A stretch of 64,000 nt of DNA, taken from assembly GCF_015234355.1 (NCBI RefSeq), contig NZ_JADGMV010000004.1, forward strand, positions 124,001-188,000. The letters are read 5' to 3'. This document shows positions 9,783-19,351 of the stretch, one piece after another. The notes under the pieces were generated by a model. That model did no database searches and was not told where the DNA came from. It worked only from the letters and a program-made list of their open reading frames with translations. The position numbers and the translations under genes are program-made. How positions within the stretch are numbered: the stretch's first letter is position 1; every line of letters begins with the position of its first letter. Source of the DNA: Psychrobacter sp. NG25. GTDB lineage: Bacteria; Pseudomonadota; Gammaproteobacteria; Pseudomonadales; Moraxellaceae.

Positions 9783-11600
9783 TTATTCGCGAGCTAAAGG
9801 CAGTGTGATACTAACCATCACACCAGAATGTGAGTATTTAATAACGCTACTTTCGCCATTTTTAGCATCTTCATTACGATGCACGTTGTCAATCGCAACA
9901 TGACCTCCATGGTGTTCGATTACTTGCTTTACTAATGTCAGACCAAGGCCAGTGCCTTTTTTGAGAGTGTTGCCAGAGGTGCTAGGCTGTTCTGGTTTGG
10001 TTTCTGCGATTGAGTGTTTATCGAGTGGTGTCTCTGATGACTGGTTGGGCTGGCTGGCTGTGCTATAAGTGGCTTGGCTCTGATGCGATAAACTAAAATA
10101 GCGGTCGAAGGCTTTTTTCACGGCATAGTCAGGTAGTAATTTGCCATCGTTAAATATATCAATAGTCACTGTCTGCACTGTATTGTGAATATGAATATTG
10201 ACCGTACTCTCAGCAAAGTGGATGGCGTTATCCAATACGTTTTGTAGCACTTGTACCAACCAGAACTGATCAGCAAAGACACTGGTATTTGCCAATATAT
10301 TCGGCTGTAAATGTATGGTGTCAGTAAAGCGTGCATCATCGATATAGATGTCAATAGGTGCTAAAAGCTGCTGCTGCAATTTAGCGGCATTATTTTTTGC
10401 AAGGGTTTGTAGTAATGGTAATAGAGACGTTAGCTGTTGGTTTAGCTTAAAAGTTGGTTGCTCAATTTTGGCAAGTAACAGTAATCGATCAATTAACTGC
10501 TGCATTTTTATGCTTTGTTCACCGATAGTTTGGATCAGCATCTGCCGATCTTCAATGTCTAATGCGCTACTATCGAGACCATCGTCCTCTAACAGTTCAC
10601 TGCTGGCACGAATGGCGGTCAATGGGCTTTTCAACTCATGGGTGAGGGTATGGACATAATCAGTCACATAAGAACGATTCTCCAATCTATGCTTCATGGA
10701 TTCAATCGTATCTGTCAGGCTATTAAGCTCATGACCTAAGTAAAAATAGGGTTTTTTGGTATCCTCAGCCAGTGCACTGGTATATTGGGTAACCAAGGTA
10801 ATGCTTTGCTTAAGCCACCAAGCTACCAGTCCTGCCAACATCAGGGCAGCGATGCTCATGAACAGCGCCGTGATGAGCATGCGATTGCGCGTATCATCCA
10901 AATAAGGCAATACGCTAGCGACAGGCTTACCGACGCTGACGATGCCAATCAGATTGCCAGCGGCGTCTTTTATAGGCTGCGCCACATACATAATAGTGCC
11001 ATCGCGCTGATTGTGATCTCGCGTGGTACTTCTTGCGCCATATTGACCTTGTAGAGTCAAATAGACATCGTTCCAACGACTATAATCTTGCCCCTCATCG
11101 TTGTCAGGATAAGGCAGAGAGTCATATATAACCATGCCCGAACGGTCTGTGACATATATCCGAAAACTGCTATAGCTTTTATTTTTATATTCGGGCTCTC
11201 TGGTTTTGTTCGTCGCTGGCGTGCCAATGAATGCTGAATCCAGTCTTGCTTGATAAGCCTCCTCATATAGCTGCCCAGACGATAATGGCACCTGCAAGCT
11301 GACCGCAAGCAATTTACTGGTATCTAATAAGGTGTCTTCGATGACTTGCTGCGCTGTTGGTTTGACATAGCCAAATAGCTGAGTAAATACAACCACACCG
11401 CAAATGGTTAATACCAACGCAACGGCTAACCAAATTCTAAAAAATATACTCAGATTTAGCAGTCGTTTTGGCTCAGTCGTTTGCTGCGCGGTGCCAATAG
11501 GATGTAACTTTGCATACCAGTTACTTTGATTAGCATTAGCAGGATGATCAACGCTATTATTAGCGTGGTTATCAACGATATCATTCGCTTTATTGGTCAT
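9783..11600 (-). CDS. creC: CreC-like sensor histidine kinase
   Basis: Membrane sensor kinase of 605 residues. There is an N-terminal cytoplasmic extension of about 48 residues, membrane helix 1 (about 52-72), a periplasmic sensor domain with the CreC-type block DYSRWNDVYLTLQGQYGARST, and membrane helix 2 (about 240-263). The HAMP-like/dimerisation region carries the phospho-accepting H321 in LTHELKSPLTAIR; the ATPase domain has N458 and GTGLGL. About 40 low-complexity residues (506-547) are inserted in the ATP-lid region between the F-box and G2 box. The gene lies 54 bp downstream of the response regulator gene. In Escherichia coli CreBC responds to carbon and fermentation state; the signal here is unknown. 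No creD is adjacent. Confidence 0.82.
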   Translation of the reverse strand: MTNKANDIVDNHANNSVDHPANANQSNWYAKLHPIGTAQQTTEPKRLLNLSIFFRIWLAVALVLTICGVVVFTQLFGYVKPTAQQVIEDTLLDTSKLLAVSLQVPLSSGQLYEEAYQARLDSAFIGTPATNKTREPEYKNKSYSSFRIYVTDRSGMVIYDSLPYPDNDEGQDYSRWNDVYLTLQGQYGARSTTRDHNQRDGTIMYVAQPIKDAAGNLIGIVSVGKPVASVLPYLDDTRNRMLITALFMSIAALMLAGLVAWWLKQSITLVTQYTSALAEDTKKPYFYLGHELNSLTDTIESMKHRLENRSYVTDYVHTLTHELKSPLTAIRASSELLEDDGLDSSALDIEDRQMLIQTIGEQSIKMQQLIDRLLLLAKIEQPTFKLNQQLTSLLPLLQTLAKNNAAKLQQQLLAPIDIYIDDARFTDTIHLQPNILANTSVFADQFWLVQVLQNVLDNAIHFAESTVNIHIHNTVQTVTIDIFNDGKLLPDYAVKKAFDRYFSLSHQSQATYSTASQPNQSSETPLDKHSIAETKPEQPSTSGNTLKKGTGLGLTLVKQVIEHHGGHVAIDNVHRNEDAKNGESSVIKYSHSGVMVSITLPLARE

Positions 11601-11654
11601 ATTTTTATCAGTGTTGCTTGCAGTTATAGAAAGTCAGTACTAAGTAAAATATAG

Positions 11655-12428
11655 CTAAGCGGGACATAACGCATAGCCCAATCCACGGTGTGTATGGATG
11701 ACATCGATGCTAGCATCTACGGTAGCCAGCTGCTTACGAATTGACTTGATATGGCTGTCTATCGTTCTCGCCAAGCGATGATCCGGATAGTCACTGACTG
11801 CATTTAACAGTTGCTCACGACTGAATACTTGATTGGGTGCTTGTAATAAGGTCAATAAGATTTTGCGCTCGGTATTGCTCAGCTCTAGCTTTTGCTCTTG
11901 CCACATCAATGAGTAATTGAGCGGTTGGTAATGCCAGATACCGGACTGACATTCAAACGTTAATGCTTGCCCAGTCATATTATTAGACGGGTTGTCATTG
12001 TCTATTGAGGTAGTAGGAGCGGATGACTGTTGAGACAGCAATTGCTCACGTCGCCAAATGGCTTTTAGGCGGGCGACCAACTCTCGCGGGCTAAAGGGTT
12101 TGGCACAGTAATCATCGCCGCCCATCTCCAAGCCCAAAATACGATCGACCTCATCACTACGTGCCGTCAAAAACACGATAGGAATGTCTTTTAAGGCATC
12201 GATATCAGGTGTATGGCGTATTTGTTGACACAAGCTGAGACCGTCACCATCTGGCAAGCCAACATCCAAAATAATGGCTGATAGATCGCTTGCGGCCTCA
12301 CTATGTAGCATCGGCAGTACGCTACTGGCATTGTCCAACCATGTGATTTGCCAGCCTTCACGCTTGCAAGTGACCTTGAGCGACATTGCGATGGCGGGAT
12401 CATCTTCTACCAGTAAAATATGAATCAT
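11655..12428 (-). CDS. creB: CreB-like response regulator (OmpR family)
   Basis: 257 residues: a receiver domain with acidic pocket E8/D9/D10, phospho-acceptor D55 in IILDVGLPDGDG, and K110 in YCAKPFSPREL. It is followed by a Ser/Asn-rich linker (about 130-155) and a winged-helix output domain (LSNTERKILLTLLQAPNQVFSREQLL, ending RGLGYALCPA). It is the partner of the downstream kinase and the likely first gene of the pair. The CreB assignment rests on the CreC-type kinase and the receiver sequence; other OmpR-type pairs remain possible. Confidence 0.82.
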   Translation of the reverse strand: MIHILLVEDDPAIAMSLKVTCKREGWQITWLDNASSVLPMLHSEAASDLSAIILDVGLPDGDGLSLCQQIRHTPDIDALKDIPIVFLTARSDEVDRILGLEMGGDDYCAKPFSPRELVARLKAIWRREQLLSQQSSAPTTSIDNDNPSNNMTGQALTFECQSGIWHYQPLNYSLMWQEQKLELSNTERKILLTLLQAPNQVFSREQLLNAVSDYPDHRLARTIDSHIKSIRKQLATVDASIDVIHTHRGLGYALCPA

Positions 12429-12834
12429 GACGGTATACTTATTTTAGAAAAATGTGTAAAAAATGGCTGCTTGACGTGACGGTTAATAGATAATAATCGC
12501 ACAGATACTGTCAGTGTCCACTCTGCTGAATAAAGTTTGTATTTGGAGCTATGGAAAGACTCCAAAGTTGTTGGGATTATCCTAGCATAAAAGTCCCAAG
12601 GCATTTTGTGAATGCTCGTCAAAAGCGATGAAAAATTGATGGAAAAAATGAGAGGCGAACTGTTTTCACGTTTCGTGGTGCTGATATGACAGTCGTTGAT
12701 TAACTGAATGAGTCAAAGCAGACGTTGAACTAACCTTTGTATCAATACTCCAGCATACAAAAAAGCCAACCAAGTTGTGACTCAGTTGACCTTTTAGTTA
12801 TTAGCAGGACTTGTTTATAAATGTTCAATACAGA
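12429..12834. other. Intergenic region (406 bp)
   Basis: Lies between creB and the glpQ-like gene. It holds the glpQ terminator at 12759-12790. The rest probably carries the creB promoter; no convincing small gene is visible. Confidence 0.5.
12759..12790 (-). terminator. Probable terminator of the glpQ-like gene
   Basis: On the minus strand GTCAAC pairs with GTTGGC (one G-T pair) across a 14-nt loop and is followed by six T. It lies about 45 bp after the stop. A modest stem. Confidence 0.5.
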
Positions 12835-14220
12835 CTAGCTCAAACCTTTGCAGTTTGCGTAGTACGTAACGGTTGCGGGCCAGTCAGAAAAAATACCTTT
12901 TACTCCAACATCTTGCGCCAGTACATCTATATAAGTCATCATATCACCATCGTTATTAATGGCATTGCCTAAGTCAGTATAATACCAGTCACCACCTGCC
13001 GCTAGCGGCCCTGAGCGCTCAATTGACCAAGTAATAATATCCAAATTAAGTGCTTTGGCTTGTTTGGCATAAGCGGAAGGTATCATTTTACCTGTCTCGT
13101 CAGTGGTTACCAGTATCCACGGTGGTGGGGCAATGGTCTTAATGCCACGCGCTTTTATATTGGCTAGTGAGTGCTTCCACGTGCTGGGATCATTTTTATC
13201 AAAGGTTTTGCCAGTTGCGGTCTCATTGCTATCGTCAATTAAATATATAGCATTGGCACCAAAAGCAGGCTCGTTTTTAATCCAGTAATCCACATCTTCA
13301 ATATTAAAGGACTGCGCAAACACGTCACTGGCAGCCACGCCTGCATTTTTATAAGTGTCAATCAGCTGTTGACGATAAGCATCTACGCTATAGCCGTTAA
13401 ATGGCATAGTGACGGCTGGTGCTTTTAGCTCTGGCGTGTGTTTCATACCTAGGCTTTGAGCAAGCTTAATATGTTCTTTTAATGTGAGCACTTGACCATT
13501 TTGTGAATATAAATCAGTTCGCCATGCAGCCGTTGCATTCATATAATCATTGAGAGTGGTAGCTGTTTTATCCGCGGCATCCATTTTTCCTGTGAGGGTC
13601 TTGAACTCATTTGCGCTAATGTCTGATGTGCGACATTCAATGCTGTCAGCATTGGTCAGCACACCGTTGGCGTCGATAATTGGCGGTACGGTACACTGTT
13701 TGGCCAGCGAGGTCGCCAGAATATTAGTAGTGGTATGCAGGTCGTCTTGCGCATGGCGGCAGACCAGCTCGCCGTCATTGGTAAAAGCCACATCGCATTC
13801 TAAGATGCCTGCGCCCATTTGCGCTGAGGCGACATAGCTGTCATAAGTGTGTTCAGGTAATTGCAGCGGTGCACCGCGATGCGCGATAGAAAAGTTCGTT
13901 TTGCTAGGCGTTTGCGCACTACAAGCCATCAGCTCGTCTTTTAATGGTCCTGCATCCATGTCATTGACCAAGTAGAATGGCCGCACACCATATGTATAGG
14001 CTTGAGGTTTGGCATGCGGGTTTTTTGGTAGTTGTTTTAGTGATGGCTTAATGGTTTGGTTGGATGTTTGAGTCAATGTGGTATTGCGTATATCGTCTGC
14101 GGCCATTGATAGAGTGCAAGTGGCCCCTAGTGCTATGGCTATACTGACCATCTTAACGGTTTTAAATGGCGTTTTTTTGAGTTGATTGAGCGTCGCCACT
14201 GAATTATCTAACATTGTCAT
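12835..14220 (-). CDS. Secreted glycerophosphodiester phosphodiesterase (GlpQ-like)
   Basis: Hydrolyses glycerophosphodiesters to glycerol 3-phosphate and an alcohol, in the periplasm or outside the cell. The 461 residues start with a signal peptide (hydrophobic [18 protein letters not shown], about 24-41). The GDPD TIM-barrel motifs are present: HRG at 114-116 with E123, then [17 protein letters not shown], supplying E141, D143 and H156. An inserted stretch of roughly 90 residues after this block, also seen in some Acinetobacter and Psychrobacter homologues by my recollection, makes it longer than E. coli GlpQ (358). AGGGA precedes ATG 14220 by 8 nt. No transporter gene is adjacent, so its use for phosphate or glycerol is inferred only. 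Confidence 0.9.
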   Translation of the reverse strand: MTMLDNSVATLNQLKKTPFKTVKMVSIAIALGATCTLSMAADDIRNTTLTQTSNQTIKPSLKQLPKNPHAKPQAYTYGVRPFYLVNDMDAGPLKDELMACSAQTPSKTNFSIAHRGAPLQLPEHTYDSYVASAQMGAGILECDVAFTNDGELVCRHAQDDLHTTTNILATSLAKQCTVPPIIDANGVLTNADSIECRTSDISANEFKTLTGKMDAADKTATTLNDYMNATAAWRTDLYSQNGQVLTLKEHIKLAQSLGMKHTPELKAPAVTMPFNGYSVDAYRQQLIDTYKNAGVAASDVFAQSFNIEDVDYWIKNEPAFGANAIYLIDDSNETATGKTFDKNDPSTWKHSLANIKARGIKTIAPPPWILVTTDETGKMIPSAYAKQAKALNLDIITWSIERSGPLAAGGDWYYTDLGNAINNDGDMMTYIDVLAQDVGVKGIFSDWPATVTYYANCKGLS

Positions 14221-14394
14221 GTAAACTGTCCCTACAAAAAGTGAAAAATAATAAGTACAATATTGCTGTCATTTATCCATCCCTTACGTTACCTGATAAT
14301 TTTTAAAAGATAATGACAGGCGAGTGATTGTTACAAAAATATTTCGCTTCCAATTCTCAAAGCTAAACTATCAAAATTGTATTAAGGATCAGTC

Positions 14395-15066
14395 ATGACT
14401 GACTATTTAGACGCTGTTATTGTTGAGCATAACCCTAGCCAAAAAACCATCAACCGTGCTGTCATTTGGTTGCATGGCTTAGGTGCTAGTGGTCATGACT
14501 TTGAGCCTGTGGTACCGCAGCTGGGCTTGGCTGATGATATGGCTGTACGATTTATTTTCCCACATGCACCAAAGCGTGCAGTGACGGTGAATGGCGGTAT
14601 GGTCATGCCAGCTTGGTATGATATTTTAGAGATGAGTTTAGAACGTAAAATCGATGTTGCACAAATTGAAGAGTCTGCCCAACAAATCAATGATTTGATC
14701 AGCCGTGAGGTTGAGCGCGGTGTCTCTCCTGAGCATATCGTTATTGCCGGGTTTTCGCAGGGCGGGGCAGTGGCTTATCATGTGGCACTTGGCTATCCAA
14801 AGCGTTTGGCTGGTTTGATGACGCTCTCTACCTACTTAGCGACCAATGATAATATCGATTATAGTGCTGCTAATAAAGACATGCCAATTTTGATTGAACA
14901 TGGTAGTCATGATCCGGTTGTCCCTGTTGTTTTGGGTGAGCAGGCACAGCAATTATTGTCCGATAAAGGCTATAACGTGGCATATCATACTTATCCGATG
15001 GCGCATCAAGTATGTATGCCGCAGATTCAAGCGATTGGTACATGGTTGAACGCAGTACTTGCTTAG
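14395..15066 (+). CDS. Carboxylesterase / acyl-protein thioesterase family hydrolase
   Basis: A 223-residue alpha/beta hydrolase of the phospholipase/carboxylesterase family (Pseudomonas EstB type). The oxyanion region WLHGLGASGHDF is followed by nucleophile S121 in GFSQGG, D173 in HGSHDPVVP and H204 in PMAHQVC. Length and motif spacing are typical. No signal peptide, so probably cytoplasmic; the natural substrate is unknown. AAGGATCAG precedes the ATG. It reads toward ssrA. Confidence 0.92.
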   Translation: MTDYLDAVIVEHNPSQKTINRAVIWLHGLGASGHDFEPVVPQLGLADDMAVRFIFPHAPKRAVTVNGGMVMPAWYDILEMSLERKIDVAQIEESAQQINDLISREVERGVSPEHIVIAGFSQGGAVAYHVALGYPKRLAGLMTLSTYLATNDNIDYSAANKDMPILIEHGSHDPVVPVVLGEQAQQLLSDKGYNVAYHTYPMAHQVCMPQIQAIGTWLNAVLA

Positions 15067-15108
15067 ATAGCTGAGCTGTAACGTAATGTAATACAGGCCT
15101 TATAAAGG

Positions 15109-15138
15109 TTGAAACCTACCCACTACCTACTATATAAT
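15109..15138 (+). promoter_or_regulatory. ssrA promoter
   Basis: TTGAAA at 15109-15114 and TATAAT at 15133-15138 with an 18-nt spacer, placed so that transcription would start shortly before the mature tmRNA 5' end at 15152. Confidence 0.7.
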
Positions 15139-15151
15139 AGTCGACCTTATT

Positions 15152-15510
15152 GGGGATGTTCTGGCTTCGACGCTGGTAATGAAACTCAATGATGCATGTC
15201 GAGAGTATATGTCCTCTCGTTAATCCAACATATATTGTTATAGTCGCAAACGACGAAAATTACGCTCTAGCAGCATAAACCCTGCTTACTAAGTTGCTGA
15301 TCACCTACAGTTGGTCAACTAAGTTGAAGCGTCCGCATGTAGGCTCGCCACAAGGGATTGTCTCAATCGCTTGGGTTCAAAAGTAGAGAATCGGCTAATC
15401 CATCCTGACTGTCGGATCGGTGCAGACTAAAATTAAAGACAGAAACTAAACATGTAGATTCATGAGCGTAATGCTGGCGGACGCGGGTTCAACTCCCGCC
15501 ATCTCCACCA
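15152..15510 (+). ncRNA. ssrA: tmRNA (transfer-messenger RNA)
   Basis: Rescues stalled ribosomes by trans-translation. The 5' end GGGGATGTTCTGGCTTCGACG and the 3' end, GCGGGTTCAACTCCCGCC followed by ATCTCCACCA, form the tRNA-like half. The tag reading frame at 15246-15278 encodes ANDENYALAA and then a TAA stop; the resume codon is GCA. The CCA is encoded. It has its own promoter and terminator. Confidence 0.97.
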
Positions 15511-15516
15511 AATATT

Positions 15517-15552
15517 AAAAATCCGATCACTCAATGTGGTCGGATTTTTTTT
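15517..15552 (+). terminator. ssrA terminator
   Basis: Hairpin ATCCGATCAC / GTGGTCGGAT with one G-T pair, flanked by A5 and T8. Nearly the same hairpin recurs at 17971-18008. Confidence 0.9.
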
Positions 15553-15768
15553 GTCTAAATTTTAGGTGTCTGTATCCAAAATGGCCATGAGTTACCGTTC
15601 AGAGCTGGAGTCTAGGAGAGCAAACATTATTTTTTCATCAATTGAGGTCATAGTATTCGCTTGTTTTAACCAATAATTCTGATTATTCTCAATTGTGGCC
15701 TATTCGGATTATCAGATGATATACCAATAAGAATAAGCTGACGTTCAAACAACTACAGGGAATGTACT

Positions 15769-17400
15769 ATGTTAGGGAAAATGATGTATCAGCCATTGCT
15801 AATCAGTGGTCTTATTGAACATGCTGCACGCTATCATGGTGATACAGCGGTTGTTTCCAAAGAAGTCGACGGACAGATAATGCATACTGACTGGCTTAGT
15901 GTGTCCAACAATTCAAAACGTTTGGCCAATGCGCTGGCTACACTTGGATTAAAGTCCTCAGAACGAATCGCTACGCTGGCTTGGAATAATCATCGTCACT
16001 TAGAAGCGTGGTATGCGATTTCGGGGAGTGGTATGGTCTGCCATACTATCAATCCTCGATTATTTCCTGAACAGCTTAGCTATATTATTAATGATGCTGA
16101 CGACCGCGTATTGTTCTTTGATGTGACATTTTTGCCGTTGATTATGGCAATTAAGGGAGACATCAAAGGTGTTGAGCATTTTATTTGCTTGAGCGCTCGA
16201 GATGAAAAAGTCGTAGAGCAGTTATCGAATGTACTGTTCTTTGACGAGTTGCTAGCAGAGCATTCTCCTGATTTTGACTGGCCTCAACTCGATGAGGCGA
16301 CTGCCAGCTCCTTATGCTATACCTCAGGCACGACAGGCAATCCTAAAGGTATTTTATACACTCATCGCTCCTCTGTACTTCACGCAATGGCATTATGTAT
16401 GCCTGACGTCTCAGCACTATCTGCGCAAGATGTTTTACTGCCGGTAGTACCTATGTTTCATGTCAATGCATGGGGCACTCCTTATGCTGCTGCATTAACA
16501 GGTTGTTCTCTCATATTGCCTGGCCCCAATCTAGACGGTGACAGTCTAGTCTCTCTCATTGATGATTATCAGGTAACAGTTGCCTTGGGCGTTCCGACGA
16601 TTTGGCAAAGCCTATTGACTGCTGCAAAGTCTAAAGGCAGCAAGCTTGAGAGTATGACGCGCACTATCGTTGGTGGCGCAGCGTGTCCACCGTCAGTTAT
16701 CAAAACATTTAGAGAAGATTTCAACTGCGATGCGGTACATGGCTGGGGTATGACTGAAACCAGTCCGCTTGGGACGATGAATCAAATAAAAGCCAAGCAT
16801 AAATCGCTGAGTAAAGAAGAGATTAATGATTTACGCAAGTCTCAAGGTCGCCCGCCTTATGGCGTTCAGCTACGCTTGATAGACACTGATGAGCCATCCA
16901 AGCGTGTAAAAGAAGATGGTCTGTCTCAAGGTCGTTTGCAGATTAAAGGGCACTGGATTATCAATGACTATTACACAGAGAACCCTGATGCCATCACTGA
17001 AGACGGCTGGTTCGACACGGGTGATATTGCCACCATCGATGCAGATGGTTACATGAATATCCGTGATCGCTCAAAAGACTTAATAAAATCTGGTGGCGAG
17101 TGGATATCTTCGGTGGAGCTTGAGAACATCGCAGCCGCACATCCGGAAATCAAAATCGCGGCGGCCATTGCGGCAAAGCATAAAAAGTGGGGCGAGCGTC
17201 CTGTATTGATCGTCGTAAAAGAACAAGATTCAGAAATCGACGAGGCGCAAATATTGAGCTTTTATGAGGATAAAATTGCCAGCTGGCAGATACCAGATAA
17301 AGTTATTTTTGTAGAGAGTATTTTGCTTAACGGTGCTGGAAAAATGGTCAAAAAAGATTTACGTGATAATCATGGCGATGCCCTGTTGGCTATATCGTAG
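15769..17400 (+). CDS. Fatty-acyl-CoA synthetase (AMP-binding family)
   Basis: Activates a fatty acid to its CoA thioester through an acyl-adenylate. The 543 residues have the P-loop motif YTSGTTGNPKG (184-194), the GWGMTETSPLG motif, the linker DTGDIATIDADGYMNIRDRSKDLIKSGGEW and the C-terminal catalytic lysine region GAGKMVKK. The type is that of medium/long-chain ligases related to AlkK/FadD; chain length cannot be decided from sequence. AGGGA upstream supports the first ATG; an in-frame ATG lies four codons later. Monocistronic, ending at a clear terminator. Confidence 0.9.
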   Translation: MLGKMMYQPLLISGLIEHAARYHGDTAVVSKEVDGQIMHTDWLSVSNNSKRLANALATLGLKSSERIATLAWNNHRHLEAWYAISGSGMVCHTINPRLFPEQLSYIINDADDRVLFFDVTFLPLIMAIKGDIKGVEHFICLSARDEKVVEQLSNVLFFDELLAEHSPDFDWPQLDEATASSLCYTSGTTGNPKGILYTHRSSVLHAMALCMPDVSALSAQDVLLPVVPMFHVNAWGTPYAAALTGCSLILPGPNLDGDSLVSLIDDYQVTVALGVPTIWQSLLTAAKSKGSKLESMTRTIVGGAACPPSVIKTFREDFNCDAVHGWGMTETSPLGTMNQIKAKHKSLSKEEINDLRKSQGRPPYGVQLRLIDTDEPSKRVKEDGLSQGRLQIKGHWIINDYYTENPDAITEDGWFDTGDIATIDADGYMNIRDRSKDLIKSGGEWISSVELENIAAAHPEIKIAAAIAAKHKKWGERPVLIVVKEQDSEIDEAQILSFYEDKIASWQIPDKVIFVESILLNGAGKMVKKDLRDNHGDALLAIS

Positions 17401-17470
17401 TATATTTTGACCTCATAAATGCATAAGGTGTTTAGTCAGTGAATTGGTATTGAGAGATGAATGTAATGAT

Positions 17471-17511
17471 AAAGGGCTGACAGTCTTAGACTATTAGCCC
17501 TTTATTTTTTT
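17471..17511 (+). terminator. Terminator of the acyl-CoA synthetase gene
   Basis: Stem AAAGGGCT / AGCCCTTT with a 17-nt loop, followed by a T-rich tract (TTTATTTTTTT). Confidence 0.8.
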
Positions 17512-17669
17512 GGTGTTTTTTGTGCATTGAGTAATAGATAAGTTGATATAAAGACACTATTTTAAGGTTTAGCATTAATCGACGAAAGTAGATTAAATAA
17601 AGATTGATAAAAGAATGTCACAGTAATATAGTTCGAATTTATATTATTCATTTATTAAGGCTTTTATTT

Positions 17670-17843
17670 ATGAGAACTTGGTCAGCATTTTTTATCTCTA
17701 TATTTATGCTAGCGCCTGTCATGCAGGCAAATGCAAAGAATACACCTTGTTCTGGCAAGATGGGTGGCATATCGCATTGCCAAGGTGATAAATTCGTCTG
17801 TAAAAATGGAAAGATCAGTCAGTCTAAAAAATCATGTAGCTAA
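17670..17843 (+). CDS. Small Cys-rich secreted protein
   Basis: 57 residues from ATG 17670, chosen because AAGG lies 9 nt upstream and a signal peptide begins there (FFISIFMLAPVMQANA, cleavage near residue 22). A longer frame from 17604 has no such support. The mature part is about 35 residues, with four cysteines (TPCSGKMGG, SHCQGDKFVCKNG, KKSCS) that could form two disulfides, and is Lys/Ser-rich. Similar tiny exported proteins occur in other gamma-proteobacteria, but no function is known to me. Confidence 0.7.
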   Translation: MRTWSAFFISIFMLAPVMQANAKNTPCSGKMGGISHCQGDKFVCKNGKISQSKKSCS

Positions 17844-17970
17844 TAAATGCTAATAGCTTAAACAGATGATTGAGATGTAGATTGTTCTCTACGAATAAAA
17901 TAAGAATGATTTGGTACAAGTATTAGCGACAAACACTGCTATAACCTTTAGCTTTCAATATTTCTAAACC

Positions 17971-18008
17971 ATAAAAAATCCGATCACTACAAGTGGTCGG
18001 ATTTTTTA
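17971..18008. terminator. Terminator hairpin, near-copy of the ssrA terminator
   Basis: ATCCGATCAC then ACTACAA-type loop then GTGGTCGGAT, flanked by A6 and T6. The arms are the same 10-mers as in the hairpin after ssrA. Likely terminator for the small Cys-rich gene; could act both ways. Confidence 0.8.
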
Positions 18009-18119
18009 TGGTTGAGTTTATTATTTCAATCGTTTTTAATAAATAGCTATGCTGTGTTTCATAACAATACATCGAAAGAGTTAGCTTGTTATAGAAGTCA
18101 GTAACTGGTATTTCGACTT

Positions 18120-18226
18120 TATAGTTGATTCAGTTTAAAAGAGGTACAAGGCAACCAAGTGCAGACTTATATGTGATACTTCAAGCGAGGTTAACGCTGT
18201 CACTCTTTTATAGAGGATTGACTATA
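18120..18226 (+). repeat. MITE-like intergenic repeat, copy A (subfamily 1)
   Basis: 107 bp. It begins TATAGTTGATTCAGTTTAAA and ends TATAGAGGATTGACTATA. The ends match as inverted repeats at 18 of the first 24 positions. It is about 89% identical over its whole length to the copy at 29960-30066 and of the same length. The TATAG...CTATA ends would fit insertion at TA. Confidence 0.85.
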
Positions 18227-18236
18227 GATAATAAAA

Positions 18237-19034
18237 CTATTTACCTTGATAAACCGGCTTACGCTTCTCTACGAAGGCTGTGACACCTTCGATAAAGTCA
18301 TCCGTTTTTGCCATCATAGTCTGTTGTTCAACTTCCATATCTAAGGCTTCATTTAAACCTGTAAACGCATGCACATTGAGCATATGCTTCATCGAGGCCA
18401 ATGCTTTACCTGGTAACTGGCTTAAGCGGTTTGCTAATGCCTGTACGCTCGCCTCTAACTCATCGGCACTAACCACGCTATTCACCAGATTTAAGCGCGC
18501 CATATCTTTTGCTTTAAGCTTATCACCCAACATAACCAGCTCGGTGGCTTTTGCTGCGCCAACCAGTTGGTTTAGCAAATAGATACCGCCTGCATCTGGA
18601 ATCAGGCCAATATTGACAAAGGCTTGTACAAATTTGGCATTGTCAGCCGCAATACGGAAATCACAAGTTAAGGCTAAGTTCATGCCTGCGCCAGCTACTG
18701 CACCTTCTAACTTAGCAATAATAGGTTTATAAATATTACGCAACTTTAGGCTGACTTCTCCAGCACCTTCCACCATGCCTTTTAGTTTGCTTGAAATAAT
18801 GTCTTTATCCAGACCTTCAGACAGCATTTCTTTTATATCGCCGCCGCTAGAAAAATTGCCACCTGCACCTTGTAAGATAATGACACGCACTTGGTCATCG
18901 GCCTCGGCCTCAGCAAGTGCTTTCAACACGCCATTTTTTAGAGGCGTACCAAAAGCATTTAGGCTTTTTGGGTCATTGAATGTAATGGTGGCAATATGCT
19001 GTTCGACTTGATAATCGACTAAAGGCTGCGACAT
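18237..19034 (-). CDS. Enoyl-CoA hydratase/isomerase family protein
   Basis: A crotonase-fold enzyme of 265 residues, probably in beta-oxidation or a related acyl-CoA pathway. It shows the oxyanion-hole segment GGNFSSGGDIKEM and the second glycine segment KLEGAVAGAGMNLALTCDFRIAA. The acidic residues of a full hydratase are not obvious at the second site (IPDAGGIYLL has Asp rather than Glu), so isomerase activity is possible. The ATG at 19034 is chosen because AAGGATAG precedes it; the longer frame from 19082 would run into a dispersed repeat. Monocistronic. Confidence 0.88.
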   Translation of the reverse strand: MSQPLVDYQVEQHIATITFNDPKSLNAFGTPLKNGVLKALAEAEADDQVRVIILQGAGGNFSSGGDIKEMLSEGLDKDIISSKLKGMVEGAGEVSLKLRNIYKPIIAKLEGAVAGAGMNLALTCDFRIAADNAKFVQAFVNIGLIPDAGGIYLLNQLVGAAKATELVMLGDKLKAKDMARLNLVNSVVSADELEASVQALANRLSQLPGKALASMKHMLNVHAFTGLNEALDMEVEQQTMMAKTDDFIEGVTAFVEKRKPVYQGK

Positions 19035-19058
19035 GGTATCTATCCTTGTATAAGTTTT

Positions 19059-19165
19059 TATAAGTATCTTATGGTCGATCATATATGAGTCAGATACGCA
19101 AAATCTACGGTTTGTAGTACTTTCACTAGCCTTACTTATATCTGAACTATATTGAACTGACTATG
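19059..19165 (-). repeat. MITE-like intergenic repeat, copy D (subfamily 2, left end diverged)
   Basis: The right two thirds align with the copy at 60144-60251: both contain GTAGTACTTTCAC and end in TATATTGAACnGACTAT. The left end is degenerate but gives a length of about 107 bp. It sits in the divergent spacer between the enoyl-CoA hydratase and hydrolase genes (19035-19351), where nothing else is seen. Confidence 0.65.
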
Positions 19166-19351
19166 TAGACAGCATATTACTATAGCAGTTTGGCATGATT
19201 ATAAAAGTGGGTTTTGTGGGCGCTCAAGACACATCGAAATTTGATAGGTTATGCTAAAATGCCAAAAGCTGTGTCAGGGAATTATTTATGAAGATGCTAG
19301 AATCCTGAGGGATATATTAGCCTCTCTTATCTATCAAACAAGGACGTTATT

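Larger units (their letters stand above)
17844..18236. other. Intergenic region with terminator and repeat (393 bp)
   Basis: Convergent region between the small secreted protein gene and the enoyl-CoA hydratase gene. It holds the hairpin at 17971-18008 and the MITE-like copy A at 18120-18226; nothing else is seen. Confidence 0.7.
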
